Below, piece after piece: positions 1 through 10,215 of a DNA stretch of 22,915 nucleotides. The notes under the pieces were generated by a model, which had not been told where the DNA came from, did no database searches, and saw only the letters and a program-made list of their open reading frames with translations. Origin of the DNA: Nannochloropsis salina CCMP1776 (Eukaryota > Sar > Eustigmatophyceae > Eustigmatales > Monodopsidaceae); NCBI GenBank assembly GCA_004565275.1, contig SDOX01000008.1, forward strand, positions 67,188 through 90,102. Direction: 5' to 3'. Each line of letters starts with the position of its first letter. Position 1 is the stretch's first letter. Both the position numbers and the translations under genes were made by a program.

Positions 1-284
1 GGGTGGAGGGGAGGGATGGAGAGGGAGGGAGGGAAGTAGAGAGGGAGAGGGAGAGGGAGGGAGAGGGAGAGGAAGACAGTTGAGGATCCGTCGAGTACAA
101 CAAAGCACCCAACGACAGTGTGTGAGAGAGAAACAACGAGTGTGAGAAATTATGGGAGAAAGGGAGGGAAGGAGGGAGGGAAGAAGGGAGGAAGAAAGGA
201 AGACAGGGAGGGAGGGAAGGAGGAAGGGAGGGAAGGAGGGAGGGAGGGAAGGAGGGAGGGAGGGAAGGAGGGAAGAAGGCGTAC
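1..284 (-). repeat. (GGGA)n/(CCCT)n tract in the ispG intron
   Basis: On the minus strand this is the start of the third ispG intron (donor GTACGC at 284). It is mostly GGGA/GGAA units on the plus strand at 150-276, with a second GAGGGA-rich block at 1-70 and a short mixed segment between. The long Gly/Arg/Lys/Glu open frames here come from the repeat, which has no stop codon in most frames. No further ispG exon is visible. Confidence 0.8.
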
Positions 285-928
285 CCGACGTCCGCGACGC
301 GCATCGCTTGCTCGACGGTAGCCTTGATATCGCGAGTGTCGGTGGTGCCCATGGTTTGACACGCAATGGGGTGCTCGCTCCCGATGGGTACCTACGTCGC
401 ATGGGAGAGCAGATGAGGAGGTCAGGTCCGACAGGAGCAGGAGGCGGTCATGCGCGTCTTTTCGTCGCTTCGTGGGCATACATCCGCTCCTGAACATGCC
501 TACATCCCTTGCATGAGATCATATCAAGGTGGGTGAGGGTGGGGGAAACGGAAGAGGGAGGTATGAAGCTGTCGAGGGAGCCACATCCGAAGTTACCTTG
601 CCAGCCCAGACGGTCCGAGTCGGCCGCCGCTTAGTTTGGTATACGCTCTCACAGTATTTTTTCAAATGACTGATATCCTTGCCGTCCATCTGAACGGCGG
701 CACGACGAGAATATAGCCGTCGGTTCGATGCTTTTATGTGGAAGGTTGAGGTCGGCAAGGGTAGGGAAGGGAGGGAGGGGAAGGATGAGGAGGGAGTACT
801 AAGACGTTGGAGAGCACAAAGGGCTTACCGGTCAAGTCCGCGTGAGGAATGAACGCCGCAGCGCCATTCTTGGCCAGGAAAACGGTGAGCAAGCATGCTC
901 CGATCAGGATTTTGGTGCCTCCTGCCAT
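285..928 (-). CDS. ispG: Plastid 4-hydroxy-3-methylbut-2-enyl diphosphate synthase (HDS/IspG/GcpE), 5' exons, partial
   Basis: IspG reduces methylerythritol cyclodiphosphate to HMBPP in the plastid MEP isoprenoid pathway, using a 4Fe-4S cluster. Three exons can be joined by GT-AG introns with matching phases: 928-829 (phase 1 end), 730-597, and 391-285. Exon 1 encodes a signal peptide with hydrophobic core ILIGACLLTVFLA followed by AAAFIPH, a heterokont A-x-A-F plastid-targeting motif. Exon 2 has HLKKYCES and KRRPTRTVWAGK, the usual start of plastid IspG. Exon 3 reads VPIGSEHPIACQTM, then TTDTRDIKATVEQAM and RVADVG, the family's VQSMT-TTDT-ATVEQ block. Start: the ATG at 928, because it gives the leader. 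The next intron (donor at 284) runs into a CCCT tract and off the window, so the barrel's remainder and the cluster cysteines are not seen. Identity is sure from motifs; intron ends are inferred. Confidence 0.92.
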
Positions 929-2143
929 CGTTGTGCCTTGCTCGTGGACGATGCTTGTGGGGAGGAGGTCCGTGGAGAGTGACGATTCCCAACAAGCGCG
1001 AGCAAACCCGGACCCGCGCGACCCACACGATACTGCGTGCTCTGTGTATGTATATCAAGAAGGATGTTAAATGACTGACTTCAGCACTGTCTTGACGAAA
1101 TTAAACGGGGGAGGACTTGGAGATCGGCGCGACGTTTCTGTGGAGTCCCGGCTGTCGTGATCGATCTTATTTCTATCCAGGAAATTGCTCAGTATTAGTC
1201 GACAGCACCCCTCGGACAGCGCTCTGAGCCTAATACAGACCCGAGACGTGGATTCGACAGTTGGCGCGGCGTCTAATGTGGCGGTACAGCCTTGCTCCAT
1301 GCGTGATTCCATTGGAAGGGACAGTATTCTCGTCATAGGTATCCAGAAGCGCAAGCTCTCATCCTTGCCTGTCCCTCTGTTTCCCCCCCCCTTTCGTTTT
1401 CTCACATACGATCCCTTTTGCATCATTCGTGCATGCTTTTCGACACTTCCACACGTTGACCATGACAACGCGAAGCCCCCATGCGTGTATCACGCATCGA
1501 TAAATTACACGGTTTCCCCCCCCCTGCGCCCTCCTCGCTGTCCTTCACACGGTCTGCCATGTCGGCCCATATTTAGACGCTCGTACGCTCGTAGCGTTTT
1601 AAAAGCATTTGCACCCTTTCATGAGGCAGAGGTAGACAGGAATAGGCATCAATATAATCTTTTGTTAACAGGCGAGCTATATTTGTAGGGCCTTCGTCAA
1701 CCTCCCATGTCAGTATTTGTGAAGTGACAAAACTAAAGTGAAACGTTGTCGCATGTCTCCACGTCCTCCTTGCCGCGCGTGGATCCAATACGATGGTGTA
1801 TCTGTCTTATCTCTCATACCTACACGTGAAAGGTGCTCCTTTTCCGCGTGTACTATCGAGAAGTTAAGAAGGAGGAAAAAGCATTTATACTTCGATAGCT
1901 GCTGCAACAGCTACGGGCTCGCTGTCAGACTAGAAAATGAACCGAAAAGAAACACGTCGAAGGCAACCCCCCAACCAGTACCTGCTTTCGGCTCCATCTC
2001 AAACATGTATTGCTTTATTCTTCCATGTGAAATGCATGGTTATTTGCATATGCAAGTATGGAAGGGTACATCTGACTGACTTTTTGCAGGTGTGCACTGC
2101 GTCCAAGTGCGCACACCATCCTCTTCCACTACCTCTCCCCATC
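929..2143. other. Spacer between ispG start and kinase 3' end
   Basis: About 1.2 kb. It should hold the ispG promoter and 5' leader (right of 928) and the 3' UTR of the kinase gene (left of 2144). Open frames on both strands reach 167 codons but show no recognisable domain, no leader and no consistent splice pattern. I see no tRNA or other RNA gene in it. Confidence 0.5.
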
Positions 2144-4503
2144 CTAACGGCCCTTCTTCCTCTCCACGGCCTCCCTCCACCCTAGCGCCAAGAAATCCTC
2201 GCGTGCCAGTCGGTACTTGAGACCGTCACGCTTCAAGCCATTGACGGCTTTCCTTCCCGCCAGGGTCCATCCCCGCATCTCTTGGCTTCTCCTCAGCTTG
2301 CCGAGGGTCACTCCCAAGCTAAAGTAGTCACTCGGGAAGCCAAACGTCTCCATCCCCTCCACCTCCGGAGCTGCGTACCCCTCGGTACCTGCGCGCTCCT
2401 CCTTGTCCGAGACACAGGCCTCCCAGGCCTGCTCCCTCGGGAAGACGATGCAGCCGTTCAAGTCCCCCAACACAGGACTGAACCCTCCAACCCCCTTCTG
2501 TTCCCCGCCCTCTGCCGTCTCCTCCGCCCCCCTCTTTACCATGAAGACATTGCCAAGTTTAATGTCCCCATGCAAGATTCGCCGGGCATGGAGGGTGGCC
2601 ACGGCCTCCACCAGGTCGTACGCCAGGCGCATGCACTCCTCCTCCTCCAGGCTCCCCGCCCACCGTTCCAAGCTGCCTCCCTCCGCGTACTCAAGCGCGA
2701 GGAACAAAGAGCCCTTCCAGAGCGCGACCCCCAGGAGACGGACCACTCTCCCTTCCTCCCCCCCTTCCTCCCCCCCTTCCTCCAGACACCTGTACAGGGC
2801 CTCCGCCTCCGCCACCCCTTGCACCATCTTCCTCCCCAGCTCGACCTGCGTCTCCTCGTCTGCCGCCGTCGACACCAAACAGGTCACCTTCAAGACCACG
2901 TCTTTCCCCCCGTACCCCTCCTCCCTCCCCGCCAGCACGGCCCGGGCGAAGGCACCTTCGCCCAGCCACCCCGCGTGCCGATAGCCGTCGTCGGCCTCTT
3001 GTCCTGCGTACTCCCAGGCATGGGCCGCCACGGCCTCTCCCAACTTCCCCATGGGCAGGACCGCGTGCATCCAGGCATCAAGGGGACCGGGGCCGAATAT
3101 GTCCTCCTTCCCTCCCTCCCTCCCTCCCTCCCTCCCTCCCCCGGTCCCTCCCTCCCTCCCTCCCCCGGTCCCTCCCTCCCTCCCTTTCCCGGGCCCTCCC
3201 TGCTTCGTGACGGCCTCCTCGGCCATCCGGGCCTTTCTTTCCCCGTCGACCGCGCCTCTGCAATCGCTGCTGATGAACGTGCAGGGACTGGCCCTGGTAC
3301 TCTCGCTGCTGGTCGTGATGGTGGTGGGGCTGTTGATGCTGCCGTGGCTGCTACTGACATTGCTGCTCCTGCTCCCATTGCTGTCGCTCCTGGTGTTATT
3401 GTTGTTGTTGCTGGTGGTGTTGATGTTGCTGTCGCTCCTGCTGAGTTGGCTGTCGTTGTCGTTGTTGCTGCTGCAGCTGCTGCTTGTGGTCTTGGTGTTG
3501 TTGCTCCAAGTGCTTTGGTAGCTATCAGGACCAGGAGGCCGCGGTCCCAGACCGCCATGAGCGGGGTCATCCTCATTTCCCAGCGCGTCAGTATCCGCAG
3601 AATGAGGAATGTCGAAGGCATCAAGACACTCCACGGGCTGAAGGTCACCCGCCCCCGTCACAGCAGCTCCCTGTGCCGTCCTCCTTGCCTTACTCCTACT
3701 CTTGTTCTTCTTTCTATTTTTGCGCTTCTTCTTCTTGTTCTTCTTACTGCCATTGTCGGTGTGCTTTACCTGCGCCTTCCTGGCACGCGAAGTCTCCAGC
3801 AGCTCGTCGGCTCTTGTGGTGGTCGGAATGAGCACATCAGGGGAGACAACCATTGGGTCAACAACTCGAATCTGCTCCTCCCTGGCACTCCACGTCTCCT
3901 CTAGCAGGTGCTCGTCTTCGTCCATTTTTTCCTCCATCATGCTCGAGTTCTCGCAACGGGGTTCATCTTCCATGCTCTGCTCTCCTTGGACATGGTGACG
4001 GCTACCCTCCTGCTGCTGAGTGTTAGCCACTTGCTGTTGCTCGATTTTCTGAGAACTTGTGTTTCGAGCCTGCTTCTCCTCGTCCACATGTCTTTGCTGA
4101 TCTTCTGCTATACACAATGGTTTTGGTGCTTGTTGCTGCTGTTGTTGCGGCTGCTGATATATAAAAATTTCTTCCTCCTCGTCCTCCTCGGTGTTGAAGC
4201 AAGCGGAAAAGCAACACCCCAAGGTCCATTTCCTTGGTATGCGGGTGTGTGAGAAGTGAATGAGATCTACTATCTCTCGAACTATATTCCCATATGAAGG
4301 ATACACGCAGGCACATAGGTGATGGCGCAGGTAAAAGAGAAAATGTCTTATTTCGTATGCGTTTCTCCCTGCAGCTCGCCCCCTTCTACTCTCGTATGGA
4401 ACGTACTTTTGCTTTCCCACCACCATGTCATCACGTACCTTGTGTTGCACCACCGCCACACGCGGCGCGGTGCATGTACGAGTCCACTGAGTGCGCTCTT
4501 CAT
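2144..4503 (-). CDS. Protein kinase domain protein with disordered Gln/Asn/Ser-rich N-terminus
   Basis: A eukaryotic-type protein kinase fold fills the last 270 or so residues. Visible motifs: glycine loop GEGAFARAVLAG, VVLK lysine, hinge LALEYAEGGSLERW, catalytic loop HGDIKLGN, metal-binding LGDLNG in place of DFG, GTEGYAAPE, and SDYFSLGVTL of helix F. The key Lys, loop Asp and Asn, and metal Asp are present, so activity is plausible, but HRD is HGD and DFG is DLN. Before it lie an acidic patch, a Q-run, a Lys/Arg-rich nuclear-localisation-like stretch (KKNKKKKRKNRKK), an Asn/Ser-rich stretch, and a GGGA tract translated as REGG repeats. Best start is the ATG at 4503: exon 4503-4439 ends AAG|GTACGT and joins an exon at 4232, phase 2, giving about 717 residues. 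Without that intron, an ATG at 4426 would start a continuous frame. The specific kinase family is not recognised. Confidence 0.8.
3111..3190 (-). repeat. CCCT/GGGA tract inside the kinase coding sequence
   Basis: On the plus strand this is a run of CCCT units with interspersed CCGGT. On the coding minus strand it reads as GGTGGGREGG-type repeats just before the kinase domain. The frame stays open through it and no good splice pair flanks it, so it is probably translated as a flexible linker. Confidence 0.6.
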
Positions 4504-7500
4504 GGTCGTTGACATTTATATTCTGTAGAGCTTTATTGCTGTGTCAGGGGGGAGGGGACGGAAACCTGCTTTCTCACCCATGGCGGGGTTCGACAGCCAG
4601 GAAAAAGAGGCACGTGAACGAAGCCTGAGACGCCCGATGCACAGACATGCGGTGTCCAAGGCATAGGATTGAGTGCATTCAATACAGACAATAGACAATC
4701 GAAAAGGAACGGTGGCGGATTTCTTCGATCTGCTTTACACTTTCTGGTCTGCTGCGCCTCTCCTCCCCCTCCCTCATTCCTTTGGTCATACACATATGTG
4801 GCATTGGGTAGGAGACTGTGCCTTGCATTTTCCCCGTCTCGTGTCGACACGATTCATAGAACAAAGAGAACAGAAGAACTTGCACGAGTTCCCACCGGAA
4901 TCTTTCTCGCGAGAGTCCTGGCATCCCCCTTTTAAGTTTCAGCCACGGGGGACAAAAATAAAAAAGGCCTTCACGCGCTCGCTTGCCAGATTTACGAATT
5001 GGCAAATGCTGTAAGCGTCTTCTGAAATAACAAAAGACCACAAGAAAAGAACTCGCAACCCTTCTGCGCTTGACGCCCTGTATTTTGCATTTGTTCTGTT
5101 CTCTCGCCCACCGGCATTGGGCTCTTTCAACGGTCGCGTGCTAAAGCCGATATCCGACGGCGGCAGGATTCTCTGCCCGAGGGAAGCTTGCGGGCATTCC
5201 ACGTCGCTTTGTGAAGGGTTTTACAATCTGAAAGCTTGCCCAGAGATCTCTTTTGGCTTGAAAACAGCTAGTCTAGTATAGCGCTCTCCTTTCAGCTGGC
5301 ACAGGCAAGTCCCTGTACTGGGCTCTGTCCCCATTTGGTATCTAACACTCTCAAGACTCTTATGCGTACTCTGCTTTGCACGCAAAAACATCATTTTGGG
5401 GCTCAAAAAGGCTTTTCCTAAGCCATGCGAGAGCTCGTGGCGTCAGACACAGCCCTGAAAGGCCTTATTTCCAGCATTCCGAAACATTTTGAAGTATTCA
5501 AGTTCTAAAATACATTACAAAGCTTTGTTGGCACAATATGCATTTGAAAGGAGCTACCTTAATTCTGAAGTAAGCTACTCACCCCTCAAGCATGAACTAT
5601 GGTGACAGTGTAGAGGCAGTACTCCTACGCACCTTAAAGCCCCTCTTTCAATCGCCCCTGAGAAATCACCCACACGAGTCAGGCGCCAGCAGAGGTTTCT
5701 GTCTTGGTGTCATAATGTGAGCCGCGAGTATCGATGAAGCAGTCCTGATACAGCCCTACTGGTAAGTCGTGGGGTGAAAGAAAAGGGAGGGTAGGATTTT
5801 ATTTGAGTCATCTACAATAGGGCAAGCGGAGTCCAACGCACTTATTAAATAGCATGTTGGCATTCGTCTGTATATTGATATACAGTGTGCGAGATAGCAG
5901 AGCGAATGCGAGGAGCTTTCAGTCCTGGATGTGGTGGAGGGATGCGGGAGGAAATCCGACTGATGCAGTGCACCGGTCTGCTTATTCCGCTGCTTTTTCA
6001 GATTCCCCGATTGCTCCTCAAACTCTTACAAATCGGTACTTTGTATCATAGTCTGACATGTAGACATTGTGGCGGTGTTCAATCAAGCACCAATGCTTTT
6101 TTATAGAAGATCGAGTAGCCACGAGCGCATTGAGGTCTGATGCGATCGAGAGCACGCAGTGCAAATTTATTTTACGATGTACGAGGATATGCAGACTTTT
6201 TCAAGACATAAAGAATGAACATCAACGTTCATGCATGGCATTACTACTTCTTTCGTAACAATGTAGCGCACATGAGGCATAATGCCTCGTAAATACCAAG
6301 GGGGACTGGGAAAGTATCTTGCCTGCTTGTGAACAATGGCGTCAATCGAGAGAGCGGAGGAGGTTTTTTAGCGCCTTTTTTGCCATTTTAGTAGTTCAAG
6401 CCATGACTTGGGTTAAAGTACCCGCTGGTGCTTACTCTTGTCGAGATGAAAGAAAAAAAAAATACAATGTTGTATCTCGCTGTCCCAAAGCATGCTTGGA
6501 AAGTGTCGTGGAAATGGGCCCAGAAACTTGGTGGTTTCGACAGCCTCGTGGTTGGGGGGTATTTTCAGGAGGGCACATCCAACTTTCTTTGCTAGCATTG
6601 TGCTTCGCGTTCTGATGGCGGCGTGCTATTTGAGATGTAAGAAGGACAATGATGCGCTTCGGTTGAGCATGTCTCAGTTTAAAATGATTCATCTACCGGT
6701 AAGTAGTTTCAATAGGGCCCCAAGAGAAGGCGGGGCAAGTCCTCGAATACCAGTCTATCTTTTAGCCTAAAAATATCATGGAAATCCGAGCTATCCGTAA
6801 AATCGGCATAGCAAACTTCACATAAGCATTCTTGGTACGATTGAGAGATGTTTGATGCTAGTTTACGAAGAAAAATCCTTGATACACCTTTGCAGGAGAT
6901 GGCACAATCAGCTCATTTCGATGAACATCCATCATACCGTGAGATTGTACGATCCAAAGCCCACACTAGGAAATGAATGTTTCCTATGCACGAAGCGTGT
7001 TTTAATGAATTATTAAGCTCGTGTATTCTGATAAAAGCTTGGTTCTCCAGGGGGCCCCGGGTGAGCGGATAGAGGCTGAGAGTGAAAAGCGGGTTAAGCT
7101 TGAGGAAGAGCAACGACGGAGGTGAGGCTCAAGCGATACCAAAGCAGGTGTGATAGAGTGTACTGTAGGACAGAACAATTAAACAAGATGATGGCTCTTG
7201 AGACAAAAATGGTTTAGTTTTACTCGGACGGAAGGACACAAAACCAGGCAAGCATCAAGCTGAAGTGACACTGTATCGCTCAACAATAGAGGAGAAAATT
7301 TCGCACGTATACTGAGGGAGCAGGCACCTAAGATGGCTGTACAGACGATATGTGCATACTTGAGTGTCGATACGAGAGCATATACCCTACGGGCGGACCG
7401 CAGCCCATCAAGGAACGGCTCGTTTCGGTAAACTTGAAAACATCCTTTGTCGCGCTACGCTCGTGTCACGAAGACGTGCTCTGTCACACTAATTTCATAT

Positions 7501-8098
7501 TGTGAAAAGAAGGAAGCCTAGAGTGAAGACTGTAAAATGATCTCTGAAAATTACTTAAGCGGAAAGGTATTCCTCGATGTTTCTAGACGTAGCCTTTGGG
7601 CTTGACTTCGTTTTCCCTCAAGTATGGTCAGCTCCGTCCTGATAATGGAAAAGGGACGAAGCATGACCCATAAAAACATTATTTGCGGCCTGATATCTCT
7701 CACTTCCGCTGCCATACACTTTGGCGCTCCCATTCTTATTGGCCCATTCCGACGAAAAATGAAAAGTACTCCTGCCCTTTTTTCGTGCATGTAAATTGCC
7801 ACCTCCACCTTGACAAACTGGCTTAATGTTCAAAAACTATAGATCAAATGTTCCGTTCTCCCTCAACTCGTTTAAGGAGGCTCCATATCAAGAAAAGTAG
7901 AAGCGTATTTTTCTTCCCTTTTAACCTCCTCCGTGATACGATCGCCTACGCGGTCTTTCCCCCTTCAGTGCCAGTCGCTGCTACCGTGGCCACAATCATC
8001 GACGGCTCTAAGCACCGGACTCCACGATCACGGGTTGTAGGTGTAATTTTAGTTACTTGTATCCGATTTTACTAACGCGTGCTACGTTGGGGGTGCAG
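4504..8098. other. 3.5-kb stretch without a supportable gene, lower GC
   Basis: No open frame here exceeds about 120 codons, and none shows a known domain or a believable exon chain. Base composition is clearly lower in GC: 42 percent over 6781-6840 against 68 percent over 15001-15060, both counted by hand. GGGA/CCCT tracts, common elsewhere in the window, are nearly absent. I found no tRNA B-box, long terminal repeat or long inverted repeat by eye. The right end probably holds the promoter and leader of the RAB3GAP2-like gene: TACTAAC at 8070-8076, an ideal branch point, lies 22 bases before an acceptor AG at 8097-8098. An ATG at 7848 opens a 75-codon frame that could be an upstream exon, but this is weak. 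Confidence 0.5.
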
Positions 8099-8382
8099 TG
8101 GTTTTCCATTGCGGTGAGAATAGCCCGCTCTGCGACATCATGTTCCCTAAAACCAATTTCCCGTACTCGAACTCAATTATTTACGAGTCACACGCATATC
8201 CTCTCCTACGCAGAGAGATTGCAGGAGGAAAGTGGGTGGACAGGGCTGGTGAAGAAGACGGGCAAAAAGGGAGAAAAGTCGTTTTCAGGCGCATGGCCCT
8301 CCGGTCCGTGCTCCGTGCTCGGCATCCGGGGGAGCGAGGAGCTGGTGGAGAGGAAGAAGCTCCGGCGTGGGCTGATGACAAG
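8099..8382 (+). CDS. Probable 5' exon of the RAB3GAP2-like gene
   Basis: The segment is bounded by a good acceptor (branch point TACTAAC, AG at 8097-8098) and a good donor (AAG|GTAAGG at 8383). Two frames stay open. One ends in GGEEEAPAWADDK and would join in phase 0 to an acceptor after 8657. The other ends in ERKKLRRGLMT and would join in phase 2 to a stronger acceptor after 8638. The acidic, Trp-containing end of the first resembles the acidic linker ahead of the first propeller in animal RAB3GAP2, but the second has the better 3' splice site. The start codon and the frame are therefore open. Confidence 0.4.
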
Positions 8383-8638
8383 GTAAGGCAGCATTGAATT
8401 GAAAACTCCTGCATGGGGTGACGAGGGGAGGCTTGGGATGAGAGTAGAAGGGGTGCTTTCCCGACGACCGGGAAGGATTGAGGAGGTGGGAGGGAAAGAG
8501 AGGGGTGCCGGCAACTAAGGAGTTTAATAAGAAGGATCAAGCCTTGCTGTAGAAGTGACATTGAGTGGAACGCGGCTCTTTGGCTGCTTGGGGTGATTTG
8601 TACGCGTTTGTCGATTGTTTTCCGTGCGTTCCTTGCAG

Positions 8639-9638
8639 TCATGTTAATCTTCAAAAGAGGATTGATTTATTTCCGAATCTCTATTTTTCGGGGGAACGCT
8701 TCCAGCTACCCATCGCGGTGAGCCCGGATGGCCTGCTCTTGTGCATCGTCACGGCAAAGCGCTCGCTTGCACTCTATCGACTGGCGCCACCGGCCTCCTT
8801 TTCCTCCTCCTCCCCCTCCTCCTCCTCCCCCTCCTCCTCTTCACCCAGTAAATTACACTCGGCAAATGGGAACAGCGCATCGATAGGAAAAGAGAAAATA
8901 TCCGGCTCCCCCATACCCTCATGCACAGGCGCAGCGACAGCCACATGTGGGGAAGGCATTCGCGTACTGGATTTCGCGGCGGAGGAGGTGGAAGGAGAGA
9001 CGCCGCCGGTGGAGGTTGAGATCACAGCGCTGAAGGTGAGGAGGGAGGGAGGGAGGGAAAAATGGATTTGGTGCAGGATGATGCCCCTGGCACTTAGGAA
9101 GACAAAGCACTCTACTGACGTACTTCCTCCCCGCCCCCCCCATCTCCCCCCCCTTAGTTCCCCTCCCCCTCCCTCCTGGCGGTCGGCTTCTCTACCGGCC
9201 TCCTTCGCCTCCTGGACGTCCCCCGCTTCCAGGAACTCGCCGCCCTCCGCTTCCTTTCCTCCCCTCTCTGCCACATCCGTCTCTTCCCGCCCTCCCCCCG
9301 CCTTCTACCTACGACCTCGACCTCTGGCTACTGTACCCACAGGAACCGCCTGCGCCCACAGCCGTGGTCATCCCCCTCGTCTGTCTCGCCCCGGCAGGAG
9401 AGGAGGTGGAGCCGTTACGCGTTTCAAAAAGTTTGAATTTGAAACCTCGGGCGAGGTGGTGGACCTGGCCCTCGTCTCCCGCCCCCCAGGGTTGCTGGAT
9501 TTCGGGGGGGGGAGGCGGTGGGGAGGGCGGGGGGGGAGGAGGGAGGGGGGGGAAGATTGGGGCTGGAGGAGGAGCTGTGCCACGTCGTCACTTGTGGTCA
9601 AGATCCAGCCCTGGGGTTCTATAGCTTGGAAAACGGAG
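8639..9638 (+). CDS. RAB3GAP2: Rab3 GTPase-activating protein non-catalytic subunit, N-terminal beta-propeller part
   Basis: RAB3GAP2 pairs with RAB3GAP1; the complex acts on Rab3 and as an exchange factor for Rab18 at the ER and lipid droplets (known of animals). Readable pieces, in order: LPIAVSPDGLLL; an acidic Ser-rich loop and VEVEITALK ending at donor 9036; after a 122-nt phase-0 intron (9036-9157) LLAVGFSTGLLRLLD, matching the family's VGFTSGYVRFY; DLWLLYPQEP matching LSILYP; FKKFEFETSGEVVDLAL; and HVVTCGQDPALGFYSLENG, matching the family's ITVGSNPFTGFFYALEG. These lie in frames 2, 1, 0 and 2 in turn. That implies single-base errors in C/G runs, or splicing not resolved by eye. A donor near 9639 opens into a CCCT tract. 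Then the expected middle of the protein is missing from the window. Confidence 0.72.
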
Positions 9639-9659
9639 GTCGGTCGGCTTTCTCACCCT

Positions 9660-9733
9660 GCTTTCCCTCCCTCTTTCCTCCCTCCGTCCCTCCGTCCCTC
9701 CGTCCCTCCGTCCCTCCCTCCGTCCCTTCCTAC
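9660..9733. repeat. CCCTCC/CCGT tract at the RAB3GAP2-PRORP junction
   Basis: On the plus strand, CCCTCC and CCGTCCCT units directly follow the last recognisable N-terminal RAB3GAP2 exon (plus strand, ends about 9638). They directly precede the PRORP donor (minus strand, 9733). Both genes would have an intron here filled with the same kind of repeat, which makes it a natural site for a false assembly join or a recombination. Confidence 0.75.
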
Positions 9734-10198
9734 CTGAAGCATTGCGGTCTCCTCGTCGTCGAGCGCGCGCACGCCCCTCCCCCCTCCCTCCTTCCTCCCG
9801 CAGGACGTGGTCTCGAATTTTCCGACTCGTGTACTTGACCGGGATGGTCAGGAAAGCACGCTTGCCCTGTTGAGGGAGGGAGGGAGGGAGGGATGGAGGG
9901 AGGGATGGGGACAAACATAGCACACACAGCGTGCAAAAGCAAGGCCGATACGTTCTAGTCTGAGGGCGCGCAGGGCCCCAAGACGTCACCATCGTCCGGG
10001 TATGCTAATCCAAGCCTACAGGAAGGGATGCACGTCACCCGCAGAAGCAGGGCAGCCTCTTACCTGCGCTTTGAGCGCCTCTAGCACCAAATCGATCTGT
10101 CGGAAACTGAAGCGACCGTCCCCGAAATTTTGGCCGTAATAGGCAATATTAGGCGCGTCTAAGACCACATCGAAGGGGGGGCGGGCGTTCAGCCAGGC
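9734..10198 (-). CDS. PRORP: Proteinaceous RNase P (PRORP), two exons of the NYN nuclease domain, partial
   Basis: PRORP cuts 5' leaders from precursor tRNAs using a NYN-family metallonuclease domain. Exon 10198-10064 (45 codons, after a CCCATAG acceptor) reads AWLNARPPFDVVLDAPNIAY then YGQNFGDGRFSFRQIDLVLE, the family's D-G-A-N...Y-N-Q-N...F-S..Q-I block with a conserved first Asp. A 197-nt phase-0 intron (10063-9867) holds a GGGA/CCCT tract. Exon 9866 to 9734 starts GKRAFLTIPVKYTSRKIRDH, matching the next strand (LVVLP-x-KY in relatives). It then reaches RALDDEETAMLQ before donor GTAGGA, but only if one base in the G-run around 9781 is discounted. The next expected block (LY-x-x-P-x-G-x-NDDWYW) is not found: lower coordinates hold RAB3GAP2 exons on the other strand. 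Upstream exons would lie in or beyond the gap. Confidence 0.8.
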
Positions 10199-10215
10199 CT
10201 ATGGGCAGGGAGGGA

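Noticed and set aside
1067-1688. Open frames of 133 (minus) and 167 (plus) codons overlapping each other
   Set aside because: No recognisable motif, leader or splice pattern, and the two readings exclude one another.
2282-3904. 540-codon plus-strand open frame
   Set aside because: Antisense shadow of the kinase gene; it reads Ser/Pro/Leu-rich complement of its coding sequence and has no domain.
4504-8098. Search by eye for tRNA genes and terminal repeats of mobile elements
   Set aside because: No B-box-like GGTTCGANTCC in a tRNA setting and no matching ends or target duplications were found.
9804-9872. Plus-strand reading DVVSNFPTRVLDRDG after an acceptor-like GCAG at 9800-9803, as a RAB3GAP2 exon
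   Set aside because: It does not match the family, and the minus strand of the same bases gives a clear PRORP exon in phase with its neighbour.
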